Of a stretch of 64,000 bases of DNA, positions 26,460 through 35,545 are shown piece after piece; within the stretch, counting starts at the first letter, position 1, and each line of letters opens with the position of its first letter. The stretch comes from Pseudomonas sp. ATCC 13867 (GTDB taxonomy: Bacteria > Pseudomonadota > Gammaproteobacteria > Pseudomonadales > Pseudomonadaceae). Below the pieces are notes generated by a model that saw only the letters and a program-made list of their open reading frames with translations, did no database searches and had not been told where the DNA came from. The position numbers and the translations under genes were made by a program. The stretch covers positions 1,364,001 through 1,428,000 of the forward strand of contig NC_020829.1 of assembly GCF_000349845.1 (NCBI RefSeq), written 5' to 3'.

Positions 26460-26943
26460 GCCCGGACGATGCCCTCGATGTTGTGGCTGGCCAATGCCCA
26501 TGTCTGGTCTGAGCGACCGCTGAGCCGCCGACGTGGCCTCCATTCCCTCGCGTCCACGCCGGGTCTCCGACGGCCTGGCCATCCTGCGCGAGGGTGTGCT
26601 GGCGGGTATGGGCTGGGGATGACGTCTCGGGACGGGGGAGGTAGTCGCCATCCTCTCCCGCCGTTCGGGGGCGTTGTCATGGTTCGGTCTGTCCGAACTC
26701 CGGGTTCGCGATTCCGGGCAGCACAACGCGCCCATGCTTGGCTAGCATCGCAGTGTGAACGGTCGTGCGGCCATTCGTCCCCGCGAATCGCGCGGCCGCT
26801 TCACGCATCCGCGTGGTGCCCAGCCTCGGAAATCGGTGAGAACCCTGGGGCCGTGGCTGCCGCCGGACCTCATGGGGCACGCGAGGCTGCGGATGGCGAG
26901 GGCGGTATCACTTCAACATCCCCCCATCGAGCGAGGAAGAACG
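26460..26943. other. 484-base intergenic region without a supported gene
   Basis: Frames are open on both strands, but their translations are Arg/Pro/Gly-rich and lack domain patterns or ribosome sites. The region separates the efflux operon from the redox operon and presumably holds the promoter of the latter; no clear promoter motif was identified. Confidence 0.5.
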
Positions 26944-27510
26944 ATGACCCATATCGTTGGTGTGGCCGGTAGCTTGCGGCATGCCTCCTACAACCTGGGC
27001 CTGCTGCGCGCAGCGGCAATGCTGATGCCCGACGACGCAACCCTTGAAGTGAGGAGTATTGCCGGCATTCCGCTGTTCAATGCCGATGACGAGGCTGCTG
27101 CCGGCATTCCGTCGGCGGTCGCCGAACTGAAGCAGGCCCTCATGGCCGCCGATGGCGTGATCCTGGCGACGCCGGAATACAACAACGGCATTCCCGGCGT
27201 ATTCAAGAATGCCATCGACTGGGCGTCGCGGCCCGTGGCCGATATCCCCCGGGTGTTCGGCGGCAGGCCGTTCGCCGTGGTAGGGGCCTCGCCGGGCGGT
27301 TTCGGGACGCTGCTTGCACAGGACGCCTGGCTCTCCGTGCTGCGCATGCTCGGCGCCGAGCCCTGGTTCGGCGGGCGTTTGGTGGTATCCCACGCCGGGC
27401 AACTCTTCGATGACGCCGGCAATCTGCTCGATGCGGAGCTGCGCGAGCGGCTGCAGGCCTATCTGTCCGGCTTCGTCGAGTTCGTCCGCTCCCACCCCGG
27501 ACAGCGTTGA
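26944..27510 (+). CDS. NADPH-dependent FMN reductase (ChrR/YieF type)
   Basis: The 188-residue protein starts MTHIVGVAGSLRHASYNLGLLRAA, the FMN phosphate-binding GSLRxxSxN motif. It continues with ILATPEYNNGIPGVFKNAIDWASR, which holds the flavin-contacting PEYN and the conserved NAIDW. A GAGGAAG ribosome site precedes the ATG. Relatives reduce quinones, chromate, azo dyes or free flavin. It is the first gene of a same-strand run through 34181 with short gaps, suggesting that it protects against quinone stress or supplies reduced flavin to the pathway. Confidence 0.9.
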   Translation: MTHIVGVAGSLRHASYNLGLLRAAAMLMPDDATLEVRSIAGIPLFNADDEAAAGIPSAVAELKQALMAADGVILATPEYNNGIPGVFKNAIDWASRPVADIPRVFGGRPFAVVGASPGGFGTLLAQDAWLSVLRMLGAEPWFGGRLVVSHAGQLFDDAGNLLDAELRERLQAYLSGFVEFVRSHPGQR

Positions 27511-27542
27511 TTCCCCCAATGAAATATCAGGAGAAGTATCCC

Positions 27543-27980
27543 ATGCAGGAATTTGGACGAGAGGACCCCGTTTGGGTCGATAGGATTCTCGACTGGCGCT
27601 GGACCTGGCTGCTGGCACGGACGGCGATGGTCGTGATCTTTCTCGTGAGCGCCATTCTCAAGTCGCTCGACTTCCATGCTGCCGTGCTCGAACAGGAGGA
27701 AATGGGACTCCATCCCGGGGCCTTCTGGGCGGGGCTCACCATTGCCGTTCAGGGCATAGGTTCCCTGTTGGTCATTTCAGGTCGCTTCGTCTGGCTCGGT
27801 GCAGGCGCCCTGGGCGTCTTCACCGCCATCGCCGCCGTCATGGCGCATGGTTTCTGGACCCTGGAGGGGCAGGAGCGTTTCGTCGCGATGAACGTGTTCC
27901 TCGAACACATGGGCCTGATCGGCGGCCTGGTGATGACCGCGCTCGTCGCCGAGCATGCCAAGCGCGAAGGCCGTCCCTGA
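27543..27980 (+). CDS. DoxX-family membrane protein
   Basis: I start at MQEFGREDPVWVDRILDWRW because AGGAG lies 9 bases upstream; two earlier in-frame starts have no ribosome site. The 145-residue protein has four hydrophobic segments typical of DoxX (LLARTAMVVIFLVSAILKSLDF, FWAGLTIAVQGIGSLLVISG, WLGAGALGVFTAIAAVMAHGFW, MGLIGGLVMTALVA). DoxX relatives are small quinone- or thiol-linked membrane proteins. Location inside a dehydrogenase operon suggests a route for electrons into the quinone pool, inferred only. Confidence 0.82.
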   Translation: MQEFGREDPVWVDRILDWRWTWLLARTAMVVIFLVSAILKSLDFHAAVLEQEEMGLHPGAFWAGLTIAVQGIGSLLVISGRFVWLGAGALGVFTAIAAVMAHGFWTLEGQERFVAMNVFLEHMGLIGGLVMTALVAEHAKREGRP

Positions 27981-28138
27981 TTCCTGCGCATTCTCGTCGC
28001 GGGGGCACGATGAATGTTCTGTCCTGGTGAAACCTGTGTTCGTGATTGCCGGGACTAGCCGGACAGAGAGTGCCGTTAGGATTTTCACGATGCGAACCCT
28101 CCTCGAGACCTATCGATTCGTTGAATAGAGGACCTGTC

Positions 28139-29257
28139 ATGCGAGTGCGTGCAGCCGTTATCGAAGAGAAAGCCGGTCCATTCGTTTTTCGCGATCTTGA
28201 GTTGGACGAGCCCCGTCCGAACGAAGTGCTCGTCAGGATCTGTGCTGTCGGCATCTGCCAGACCGATATCCATGTCCGCAACCAGGACTATCCCGTTCCC
28301 CTGCCAGTGGTGCTCGGTCACGAGGGGGCGGGGATCGTCGAGAAGGTCGGCGCGGGGGTCAAGGGCATCGAGGTCGGTGACCATGTGGTGCTTTCCTATC
28401 CTTCCTGCGAGGAGTGCCGATACTGCCGCAGCGGTCACAACGCCTACTGCGAGCACGCTTTCGAGATCTGCTTCGGCGGTTCCCGCCTGGATGGTAGCAA
28501 CGCCCTCGGATGGCCCGAAGGCGAGGCACATGAAGCGGCGATGCACGGACATTTCTTCGGGCAGTCGTCCTTCGCCACCCATGCCGTCGTCGATCAAAGC
28601 AGTGTGGTAAAGGTGCCGGACGACCTGCCGCTCGAGCTTCTCGCGCCGCTGGGATGCGGCTTCCAGACCGGCGCCGGGGCGATCCTCAACTCGCTCGAGG
28701 TCCGGCCCGGCTCCCATGTTGCCGTCTTCGGAACCGGCGCGGTCGGCCTTGCCGCCATCATGGCGGCGAAGGTCGCCGGGGCCGCCTCGATCATTGCGGT
28801 CGACATCAATGCGTCGCGGCTCGCGGTCGCCCGTGAGCTGGGAGCGACGCACACGATCAACGGCCGCGACGGCAACACCGCCGAGCAGATCAGGGGCATC
28901 ACGGGCATTGGCGCGGACTACGTCCTGGAGATCACCGCGCGACCGGAGATGCTCAAGCTCGCCGTCGATGTCCTCGCCCCCCTGGGCACGGCGGCGCTGA
29001 TCGGTGGCGCCCCCGCGGGCGCCGAGGCGCCGGTCGACATGAACGTCCTGCTCAACGGGCGGATGGCCCGCGGCATCATCCAGGGCGACGCCGTGCCCCA
29101 GGTCTTCATACCCCGGCTGATCGAGCTTTACCGCGCCGGCCAGTTCCCGATCGACCGACTCGTCCGGTTCTTCGACTTCGAGCAGATCAACGACGCGGTC
29201 GAACAAGCTCGCAAAGGCGATGCCATCAAGGCGGTACTGCGCGTCGCCGCCTCCTGA
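28139..29257 (+). CDS. Zn-dependent alcohol dehydrogenase, aryl-alcohol type
   Basis: The 372-residue MDR dehydrogenase starts MRVRAAVIEEKAGPF with AGAGGA upstream. Catalytic-zinc ligands are Cys in GICQTDIH, GHE in LPVVLGHEGAG and Cys in PLGCGFQTGAG. The structural-zinc lobe has four Cys (CEECRYCRSGHNAYC). The Rossmann motif is GTGAVGLAAIMAA. Length and motifs match benzyl/aryl alcohol dehydrogenases (XylB, AreB). It would oxidise an alcohol to an aldehyde with NAD+, feeding the aldehyde dehydrogenase two genes downstream. The actual substrate is not determinable from sequence. Confidence 0.9.
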   Translation: MRVRAAVIEEKAGPFVFRDLELDEPRPNEVLVRICAVGICQTDIHVRNQDYPVPLPVVLGHEGAGIVEKVGAGVKGIEVGDHVVLSYPSCEECRYCRSGHNAYCEHAFEICFGGSRLDGSNALGWPEGEAHEAAMHGHFFGQSSFATHAVVDQSSVVKVPDDLPLELLAPLGCGFQTGAGAILNSLEVRPGSHVAVFGTGAVGLAAIMAAKVAGAASIIAVDINASRLAVARELGATHTINGRDGNTAEQIRGITGIGADYVLEITARPEMLKLAVDVLAPLGTAALIGGAPAGAEAPVDMNVLLNGRMARGIIQGDAVPQVFIPRLIELYRAGQFPIDRLVRFFDFEQINDAVEQARKGDAIKAVLRVAAS

Positions 29258-29287
29258 CGTTCCAGGCCCAACCCCGGAGAAAACCCC

Positions 29288-30376
29288 ATGTGTTCTGATC
29301 CGAACTGTTCCCACGGCAAGTCCCTGCCGTCGTGGTTTGTCGATGATCTCGGCCCGCTTGGTGTTCCCTATGACAAGAAGGAGGACTTCCTGATACCTCC
29401 CGAATCGTCCCATGGCTCGCTCTTCCTGCCCGGTCGCCTGGAGAAGGGCTACCACGTCGCCGAGCTCAAGGATGGAGTCTACTGGGTGACCTCGGGCTGG
29501 TACGACTGCCTGTTCATTCGGACCGGCTCAGGCGTGATCGTCGTCGATGCGCCGCCGGCACTGGGCGAGAACCTGCTTGAGGCGATCGAAAGCGTCACCG
29601 ACGAACCGGTCACCCACGTGATCTACAGCCATTGGCACGCCGATCACATCGGCGCGGCCTCGATCTTCGGGCCCAAGGTCAAGCGCGTCGGGCATGAAAA
29701 GACGCGTGAGCTCCTGGAGCGCTTCCCCGATCCAGACCGTCCGCCGCCCATGGAGACGTTCTCCCGCGAGACGACGCTCGATGTGAACGGTGTCAAGGTC
29801 GAGCTCTCCTACAAAGGGCAGAACCATTGCGAGGGCAATATCTTCATCTACGTCCCCGGGCCCAAGGTGCTCGCGGCCATCGATGTCGCAAGCCCGGGCT
29901 GGGTCACCTTCAGGGATTGCGACTCCTCCGAGAGCCTCTGCGGGTACGCCGATGCCTTCGACAAGATTCTCGAGTACGACTTCGACTACCTGATCTCCGG
30001 ACATGTCTCCAAGACCGGTGGGCGCGAGGATGTCATCGAGGGCCGCGAGTACATGCACGATCTGATGGGCTCGGCACGCGAGGCACTCGAAACCATACCG
30101 ATCAGCTACTTCCTGAAGGACATCGAAGGGACGTCCTATCGCGCGGCCTTCCGCTGGGCGGAGCAGGCCTACTTCAACGCGCTCACCAACTACGTCACCA
30201 AACAGGTGCTGACGAAGAAGACCTCCAATGGCAAGACCTGGGCGCAGCGCCTGAACGGCGCGGATGTCATGACCAAGAACAATGCCTATTTCTGCATCGA
30301 GAAGACTCGGCTGGAGATGAACCACAACGGCTACGTCAAACGTGGCAACGTGCATCCGCCCAAGTTCTTCGGCTGA
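29288..30376 (+). CDS. MBL-fold metallo-hydrolase
   Basis: The 362-residue protein has the metal motif HxHxDH as SHWHADHIG near residue 116, a following Asp/His series (AAIDVASPGW, LISGHVSKTGG) and an N-terminal CSDPNCSHGKS that could bind metal. A long C-terminal extension (residues about 260-362) is helical and not part of the core fold. It sits between the alcohol and aldehyde dehydrogenase genes, 30 bases after the former. The reaction is unknown; lactonase, quinol or thioester hydrolysis would all fit. A distant similarity in layout to alkylsulfatase-type MBL enzymes is possible. Confidence 0.85.
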   Translation: MCSDPNCSHGKSLPSWFVDDLGPLGVPYDKKEDFLIPPESSHGSLFLPGRLEKGYHVAELKDGVYWVTSGWYDCLFIRTGSGVIVVDAPPALGENLLEAIESVTDEPVTHVIYSHWHADHIGAASIFGPKVKRVGHEKTRELLERFPDPDRPPPMETFSRETTLDVNGVKVELSYKGQNHCEGNIFIYVPGPKVLAAIDVASPGWVTFRDCDSSESLCGYADAFDKILEYDFDYLISGHVSKTGGREDVIEGREYMHDLMGSAREALETIPISYFLKDIEGTSYRAAFRWAEQAYFNALTNYVTKQVLTKKTSNGKTWAQRLNGADVMTKNNAYFCIEKTRLEMNHNGYVKRGNVHPPKFFG

Positions 30377-30461
30377 GCACCCTGGAACCGGTTGCCCGAC
30401 CGGTTCCCCCCAACCACGAGTGCGATCACTGCCCCTCGATCGCCGCTGGACAGGAGGCCCC

Positions 30462-31931
30462 ATGGCCGAGCAGAAGCAGGAAACCAAGGTTGCGCTGAAC
30501 TGGATCGATGGTCAGTGGTGCGATGGTGAACGTCACGGCGACAGCATCAATCCGGCCACGGGCGAGATCATCGGCCGCTACGCCCAGGCCGGCGTCGCCG
30601 AAGCGCAGCGCGCCATCGCCGCGGCCAGGCGTGCCTTCCGCGAGGAGAACTGGAAGCAGGATCGCCTGCTACGGGCCCGTGTCCTCAACCGCATGGCCGA
30701 TCGTTTCGAAGCCAGCGGCGAGGCACTGGCGCGACTCATCACCACCGAGAATGGCAAGACCCTCGAGCAGGCCCGTTTCGAGATCGGTATCGTGCCACTC
30801 ACCTTGCGCTTCAACGCCGCTCTTGCGCTGACCGACCATGGACACGCTGCCCAGGTCGAGCCGGGCCAGTTGTCCATGGTCCTGCGTGAGCCGGTGGGTG
30901 TCGCCGGCATTATCGCCCCCTGGAACTCACCGGGTGCGCTGATGGTCCGCTCGCTGGCACCCGCCCTCGCGGCCGGCGCCACGGCGGTGATCAGCCTGCC
31001 GCGCCAGACCGCTCAGGTGAATGCCTTGATGGCCGGGATCATCGCCGGCACCGAGGGCCTTCCGCGTGGCGTGGTGAATCTCTTCACCGGCGGACACGAG
31101 GCCGGCAACGTCCTCGTCGAATCCCCGGATGTTCCCAGCATCAGCTTCACCGGCAGCACCAGGACGGGCCGTGCGATCTCCGCCACCGCCTCGGCCAATC
31201 TCAAACGGCTCGGCCTTGAACTCGGTGGCAAGACGCCCGTCATTCTCTTCGACGACGCCGATCTCAATGCGGCCCTGCCCAAGGTCGTCGAGGCGTTGAC
31301 CGTCTTCTCCGGACAGTTCTGCATGACCGGCAGCCGCCTGCTCGTACAGCGCGGCATCGCCGAGAGGGTGCGCGACGAGCTTTCCCGGCGCCTCGAGGCC
31401 GTCAAGGTCGGGCCGGGACTGGAGCCCGGCGTGGAGATGGGGCCGCTCATCGACAGGTCCAATGTCGAGCGCGTCAACGGCATGGTGACGGACGCCATCG
31501 CTGCCGGCGCGAAGGTGCTCGTGCGTGGCGGGCCGGTGAGCGAGGGCGACCTCGCCAGGGGCGCGTTCTATCGGCCGACGCTCCTGGAGGTGACGGACTC
31601 CTCGCTCGACATAGTCCAGAAGGAAGTGTTCGGCCCCGTGCTAACCCTGCAGTTGTTCGACACCGAGCAACAGGCAGTCGTGCTCGCCAACGACAGTGAG
31701 TACGGCCTTGCCGCCAGCATCTGGTCGCGTGACATCGACCGGCCGCTGCGGGTAGCTCGGGAAATCGAGGCGGGCACCATCTGGGTGAACGACTGGGCCG
31801 TGCTGTACGACCAGTTCGAGGAAGGTGGCTTCAAGCAGAGCGGGCAAGGGCGCATGCGCGGCTATGCGGTGATCGACGATTTCGTCGAGTTCAAGCACAT
31901 CGCGCTCCGCCCGGGTGTCGTCGAGACCTGA
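30462..31931 (+). CDS. NAD(P)-dependent aldehyde dehydrogenase
   Basis: The 489-residue enzyme starts MAEQKQETKVALNWIDGQW with AGGAGG upstream. Catalytic residues are visible: Asn in IIAPWNSPG, Glu in LGLELGGKTPVI and the nucleophile Cys in VFSGQFCMTGSRLLV. The cofactor motif FTGSTRTGRAI and the C-terminal EEGGFKQSGQGR are normal. It would oxidise the aldehyde made by the upstream alcohol dehydrogenase to an acid. It resembles benzaldehyde/phenylacetaldehyde-type dehydrogenases, but substrate assignment is not secure. Confidence 0.93.
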   Translation: MAEQKQETKVALNWIDGQWCDGERHGDSINPATGEIIGRYAQAGVAEAQRAIAAARRAFREENWKQDRLLRARVLNRMADRFEASGEALARLITTENGKTLEQARFEIGIVPLTLRFNAALALTDHGHAAQVEPGQLSMVLREPVGVAGIIAPWNSPGALMVRSLAPALAAGATAVISLPRQTAQVNALMAGIIAGTEGLPRGVVNLFTGGHEAGNVLVESPDVPSISFTGSTRTGRAISATASANLKRLGLELGGKTPVILFDDADLNAALPKVVEALTVFSGQFCMTGSRLLVQRGIAERVRDELSRRLEAVKVGPGLEPGVEMGPLIDRSNVERVNGMVTDAIAAGAKVLVRGGPVSEGDLARGAFYRPTLLEVTDSSLDIVQKEVFGPVLTLQLFDTEQQAVVLANDSEYGLAASIWSRDIDRPLRVAREIEAGTIWVNDWAVLYDQFEEGGFKQSGQGRMRGYAVIDDFVEFKHIALRPGVVET

Positions 31932-31965
31932 GCAACATCCATTCCCCACCTGGGAGGTTCTGGTC

Positions 31966-32922
31966 ATGAAAGCCCTGCGGTTCGAGACATACGGTCCGCC
32001 TTCGGTGCTGGGCATCGCCCAAGTCCCGCGTCCGCAACTGCGCCCCGGCGAAGTCCTGGTTGAAGTCAGGGCGTCGGCCATCAACCCGAGCGACGTGAAG
32101 AATATCGCCGGGGCTTTCCAGACTCCGCTGCCGCGCGTGCCCGGCCGCGACTTCGCCGGCGTGGTGGTCGAGGGCGGCGGTGCACAATGGAACGGCAAGG
32201 CGGTTTGGGGCAGCGGCGCCGGCTTCGGGGTTAACCGCGATGGCAGCCATGCCGAGTATCTGGCGATCCCGCTCCGCTGGCTCTCCGAGAAGCCCCATCA
32301 GTTGTCGATGGAGGAGGCCGCCTGCGTCGGCATTCCCTATATCGTCTCGTGGATGGCACTGGTTGACGCGGCAAGGCTGCAGGCGAGCGAAACCGTGCTG
32401 ATCATCGGTGCCGCGGGGGCCGTCGGCCAGGCCGCGACGCAGATTGCCCGCTGGCGGGGCGCGACGGTGATCGGAGCGGTGCGTAGCGACACGGTGTCCG
32501 ATACCGACCTGCGGATCGATACCCGAACCCATGACCTTACCGATGAAGTCCGGCGTCTTACGGCAAGCAAAGGCGTGGATGTGGTACTCGATACTGTTGG
32601 CGGGCCGATGTTCGAGCCCGCCCTCAAGTCGCTCGGGTGTGGCGGGCGTCAGGTCGCCATCGCGAGCGCCGGCAACCCACGCGTCGAGTTCAACCTCGTC
32701 GACTTCTACCATGGGTTAAAGCGGCTCATCGGTATCGACTCGATGAAGCTGGGCGGCGAGGAAGTAGCGAACATTCTGGACAAGCTCCGGGACGGTTTTG
32801 CACAGGGCCAGCTCAATCCGCCGGCCTTCGATTCATGGGCGCTGGACAGGGGCGTGGAGGCTTTCGAGGCAGTCGTCAGTGGTGGCCGGCGAGCGAAGCA
32901 GGTGCTGCTGCCCAACGACTAG
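31966..32922 (+). CDS. Zinc-free MDR oxidoreductase, quinone reductase type
   Basis: The 318-residue MDR protein starts MKALRFETYGPPSVLGIAQVPRP with GGGAGG upstream. It lacks the zinc ligands of the neighbouring alcohol dehydrogenase and has the quinone-reductase pattern INPSDVKNIAGAF, the nucleotide motif GAAGAVGQAATQIAR and the DVVLDTVGGPMFEPALK segment. Relatives reduce quinones or enones with NADPH. It is 34 bases after the aldehyde dehydrogenase on the same strand. Confidence 0.9.
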   Translation: MKALRFETYGPPSVLGIAQVPRPQLRPGEVLVEVRASAINPSDVKNIAGAFQTPLPRVPGRDFAGVVVEGGGAQWNGKAVWGSGAGFGVNRDGSHAEYLAIPLRWLSEKPHQLSMEEAACVGIPYIVSWMALVDAARLQASETVLIIGAAGAVGQAATQIARWRGATVIGAVRSDTVSDTDLRIDTRTHDLTDEVRRLTASKGVDVVLDTVGGPMFEPALKSLGCGGRQVAIASAGNPRVEFNLVDFYHGLKRLIGIDSMKLGGEEVANILDKLRDGFAQGQLNPPAFDSWALDRGVEAFEAVVSGGRRAKQVLLPND

Positions 32923-33137
32923 AGAACGGTACCACCCCGATACCTCCCTGGAGCGGGCTCTTCGACCCTGTATTCCGCTGGTGAGTTCAGGCTCATTGTT
33001 CTGCTGGGCAGAACGCGGGGTTCGCGGCAAGCGCTCTTATCGTAGCCGGAGAGTTTCACTACTTTTTCTGGACCACCTCCGAAGACGTTCGGGGTGAGAA
33101 ACAGGTTGCCGTTCCCACTCATTGGAAGGACATACTC

Positions 33138-33779
33138 ATGGCAAGCGAACCAATCCGCGATCAGGTCAAGGACCAACTCCTGACTCCCAAGAATTCCGCT
33201 TTCATCATCATCGACTACCAGCCCGTTCAGGTGAACTCGATCGCCTCCATGGATCGCCAGCTGCTCCTGAACAATATCGTCGGTTGTGCCAAGGCCGCCG
33301 TTGCCTATGGTCTGCCGATCGTGCATTCCACCGTCAATGTGCAGACTGGCCTGAACAAGCCACCGGTGCCGCAGATTCAGAAAGCGCTGAAGGGCGTCCC
33401 CACTGTTGATCGCACCAGCATCAACTCCTGGGAGGACGTCGAGTTCCGCCAGGCCGTCGAAGCCACCGGTCGTAAGAAACTGATCATGACCGCGCTCTGG
33501 ACTGAAGCTTGCCTGACCTTTCCTGCGCTCGATGCGCTGGCCGCGGGCTACGAGGTCTACGTGCCCGTCGATGCGGTCGGCGGTACCTCCGTCGCTGCGC
33601 ATGACGCTGCGTTGCGCCGTATCGAACAGGCCGGCGGCAAGATGATCAGCGTCGCGCAACTGTTCTGCGAGCTTCAGCGTGACTGGAAACGCAGCGAGAC
33701 GGTGCCGGCCTTCGTCGACCTGTTCATCGAGACCGGCGGTACCGCCGGCTTGCAGTTCTCCTACGATCGTAGCGAGTGA
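33138..33779 (+). CDS. Isochorismatase-like cysteine hydrolase
   Basis: The 213-residue protein has the catalytic triad positions of the family: Asp in AFIIIDYQPVQ, a basic position in the loop near GVPTVDRTSINSW, and Cys in MTALWTEACLTFPALDAL. The cis-peptide region and C-terminal VSVAQLFCELQRDW pattern resemble the YcaC/hydrolase subgroup. A GGAAGGA site precedes the ATG. The 215-base gap before it may hold a promoter. Substrate unknown; amide or carbamoyl hydrolysis is the family theme. Confidence 0.88.
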   Translation: MASEPIRDQVKDQLLTPKNSAFIIIDYQPVQVNSIASMDRQLLLNNIVGCAKAAVAYGLPIVHSTVNVQTGLNKPPVPQIQKALKGVPTVDRTSINSWEDVEFRQAVEATGRKKLIMTALWTEACLTFPALDALAAGYEVYVPVDAVGGTSVAAHDAALRRIEQAGGKMISVAQLFCELQRDWKRSETVPAFVDLFIETGGTAGLQFSYDRSE

Positions 33780-33884
33780 TCGTCGTCCGGCCGGCGCCGC
33801 CATGTGGCAATACGAAAGCGCCGGCCGGATCGAGCACGCCCATTTTCTTCGTCGCCACGGCCTGGCTGGATACTGGGAGCCATC

Positions 33885-34181
33885 ATGTCGGATCTGCACA
33901 TCGTCGTTGGCCTGCGGGCCAAGAAGGGCAAGGAGCGGGAACTGGAAAAGGACCTCATCGCGCTGGTCGAACCTACTCGCAAGGAGGAGGGCAACCTACG
34001 CTATGAACTGTTCGTGAATGACGAGGATCCCGGGTATTTCGTTTTTGTCGAACAGTGGACGTCGGCCGACGCCCAACTGAGGCATCACAACCACGGCCCG
34101 CACATCCAGCATTTCAATGCACATGGGGCGACCAACGTCGAGAGCATCACTTTCCTGCATCGGTTGACCCGCATCGCCTGA
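33885..34181 (+). CDS. Antibiotic biosynthesis monooxygenase (ABM) domain protein
   Basis: The 98-residue single-domain protein starts MSDLHIVVGLRAKKGKERELEKDLIALVEPTRKEEG and contains NLRYELFVNDEDPGYFVFVEQW, the ABM ferredoxin-like dimer fold. Such proteins (YgiN-like) oxidise quinols or anthrones without cofactor. Together with an FMN reductase and an MDR quinone reductase in the same run, this points to quinone chemistry. Confidence 0.88.
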   Translation: MSDLHIVVGLRAKKGKERELEKDLIALVEPTRKEEGNLRYELFVNDEDPGYFVFVEQWTSADAQLRHHNHGPHIQHFNAHGATNVESITFLHRLTRIA

Positions 34182-34327
34182 ACCTCCTGCAGGTTGGCCC
34201 GTGCGGATGTGCGCGGGGAGCTGCGGGAGTGAGGATTGTCCAGTTCAGGCTGGAGAGCGGTTTGCATCTGCCAGAATTGAATGAGGAGGCCGGCATGATC
34301 GGAGGCCAGGTTCGTCATGGGTGAACA

Positions 34328-35311
34328 ATGAAGTGGCGTTTTGAAGACATACTCACGTTCATCCGGGTGATGGAGTCCGGCAGCATTACCGCCGCCGCCG
34401 ACCGGATGAATCTCTCCAAGTCAGTGATCAGCAAACGTATCAGCGACCTGGAGTCGGCATTGGGCGTGGAGCTGTTCCAGCGCTCCACGCGTCAGCTCAA
34501 ACCGACCGAGAGTGGGGATGCTTTCTACGAGCGCATGGTACCGCTGATCCATGAGATCAACCTGACTGCGGAGAGCCTGTCGGCCAAACGCGAGAGCTCC
34601 TTGCGGGGACAACTGCGCATCACCACGCCCATGTCGTTCGGCGACATGTATCTGGGGCCGGTCATTGCCGAGTTTGCCCGACGTCATCCCAACCTGGAGC
34701 TCGCCGTCGACTACGAAGACCGCTCGGTCGATCTCGTCCAGGGGGGCTACGATGTCGGCATTCGAATCAGTCATCTGCGCGATTCCAGCCTGCGCGCCCG
34801 AACGCTCTGCGAGTGCCCGAGGGTGGTGGTTTGCAGCCCTTCGTACATTGAATCCAACGGTCAGCCTCGAACCGTCGCCGAGCTCGCCGACCACCAGTGC
34901 ATCGACTATGCCTATGTCCACGCCAACAGGCTCTGGCAATTCGAGTCTCAAGCCGGGGGAGGCTCGCCAATCAGCGTCTCGACCCGTAGTCGGATCGTCA
35001 TCAACAACGGTGGTGCGCTGAGAGATATGGCGATCGCCGGGCTCGGGATCGCGTCGTTACCCATTTTCCTGGCCGCCGAGGGGTTGCGCAAAGGCCTTCT
35101 CGTTCCAGTTCTTACGGGGTATCGGCAACCGCCGTACACGATCTCTGCCATCTATCCGCCGACCCACCATGTGTCGACGAAAGTGCGGACTTTCATCGAC
35201 TATCTTGTAGAACTTTTCGTTCCCCCTCTGCCCTGGGACGAGACTCTGGATGGCGCTCAAGGAGCTGTGCCGAATCGGTTCCGCCAGCTCCAGCTGCCCG
35301 ATAGCGACTGA
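34328..35311 (+). CDS. LysR-family regulator of the redox operon (DmlR/YafC-like)
   Basis: The 327-residue protein has a LysR winged helix (MKWRFEDILTFIRVMESGSITAAADRMNLSKSVISKRISDLE) and effector domain (LRITTPMSFGDMYLGPVIAEFARRHP). The ERSVDL-type segment (DYEDRSVDLVQGGYDVGIRI) places it in the large DmlR-like subgroup. It lies at the 3' end of the oxidoreductase run, in the same direction, with 146 bases between. The ribosome site is weak. It probably controls the run upstream. Confidence 0.9.
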   Translation: MKWRFEDILTFIRVMESGSITAAADRMNLSKSVISKRISDLESALGVELFQRSTRQLKPTESGDAFYERMVPLIHEINLTAESLSAKRESSLRGQLRITTPMSFGDMYLGPVIAEFARRHPNLELAVDYEDRSVDLVQGGYDVGIRISHLRDSSLRARTLCECPRVVVCSPSYIESNGQPRTVAELADHQCIDYAYVHANRLWQFESQAGGGSPISVSTRSRIVINNGGALRDMAIAGLGIASLPIFLAAEGLRKGLLVPVLTGYRQPPYTISAIYPPTHHVSTKVRTFIDYLVELFVPPLPWDETLDGAQGAVPNRFRQLQLPDSD

Positions 35312-35339
35312 CCGCCTCAAGTCAAGTCGGGCAAGGAGC

Positions 35340-35368
35340 GCCGGAGTGCCATGACAGGCACCTCCGGC
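35340..35368. repeat. Stem-loop downstream of the LysR gene
   Basis: GCCGGAGTGCC and GGCACCTCCGGC pair with one bulged base around a 6-base loop. No T run follows, so factor-independent termination is uncertain. Confidence 0.4.
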
Positions 35369-35512
35369 ACTCGAGCAGGGGAAGTTCGTCGGCCCTCAGG
35401 GAGGGTCTGAAATAGCCCGGTATTTTCGGCTAGCTTCGGTGTCTGCCAATTTTTGAAGGTGGCCGATCGTTCCAAAACAGGGCAAATCGCCCGAGCGCTC
35501 CCGGTTTCTTGA

Positions 35513-35533
35513 CCGCCGAGCGACTCTCGGCGG
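35513..35533. repeat. Inverted repeat between the LysR gene and the IS5 remnant
   Basis: CCGCCGAG and CTCGGCGG enclose a 5-base loop. It lies just past the 3' end of the transposase remnant (minus strand). It may be a weak terminator or part of the element end. Confidence 0.4.
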
Positions 35534-35545
35534 CCGTTTCTCGCA

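Noticed and set aside
26469..26972. Possible gene between the efflux and redox operons
   Set aside because: The translation is Arg/Pro/Gly-rich with no ribosome site, and it overlaps the well-supported start of the FMN reductase.
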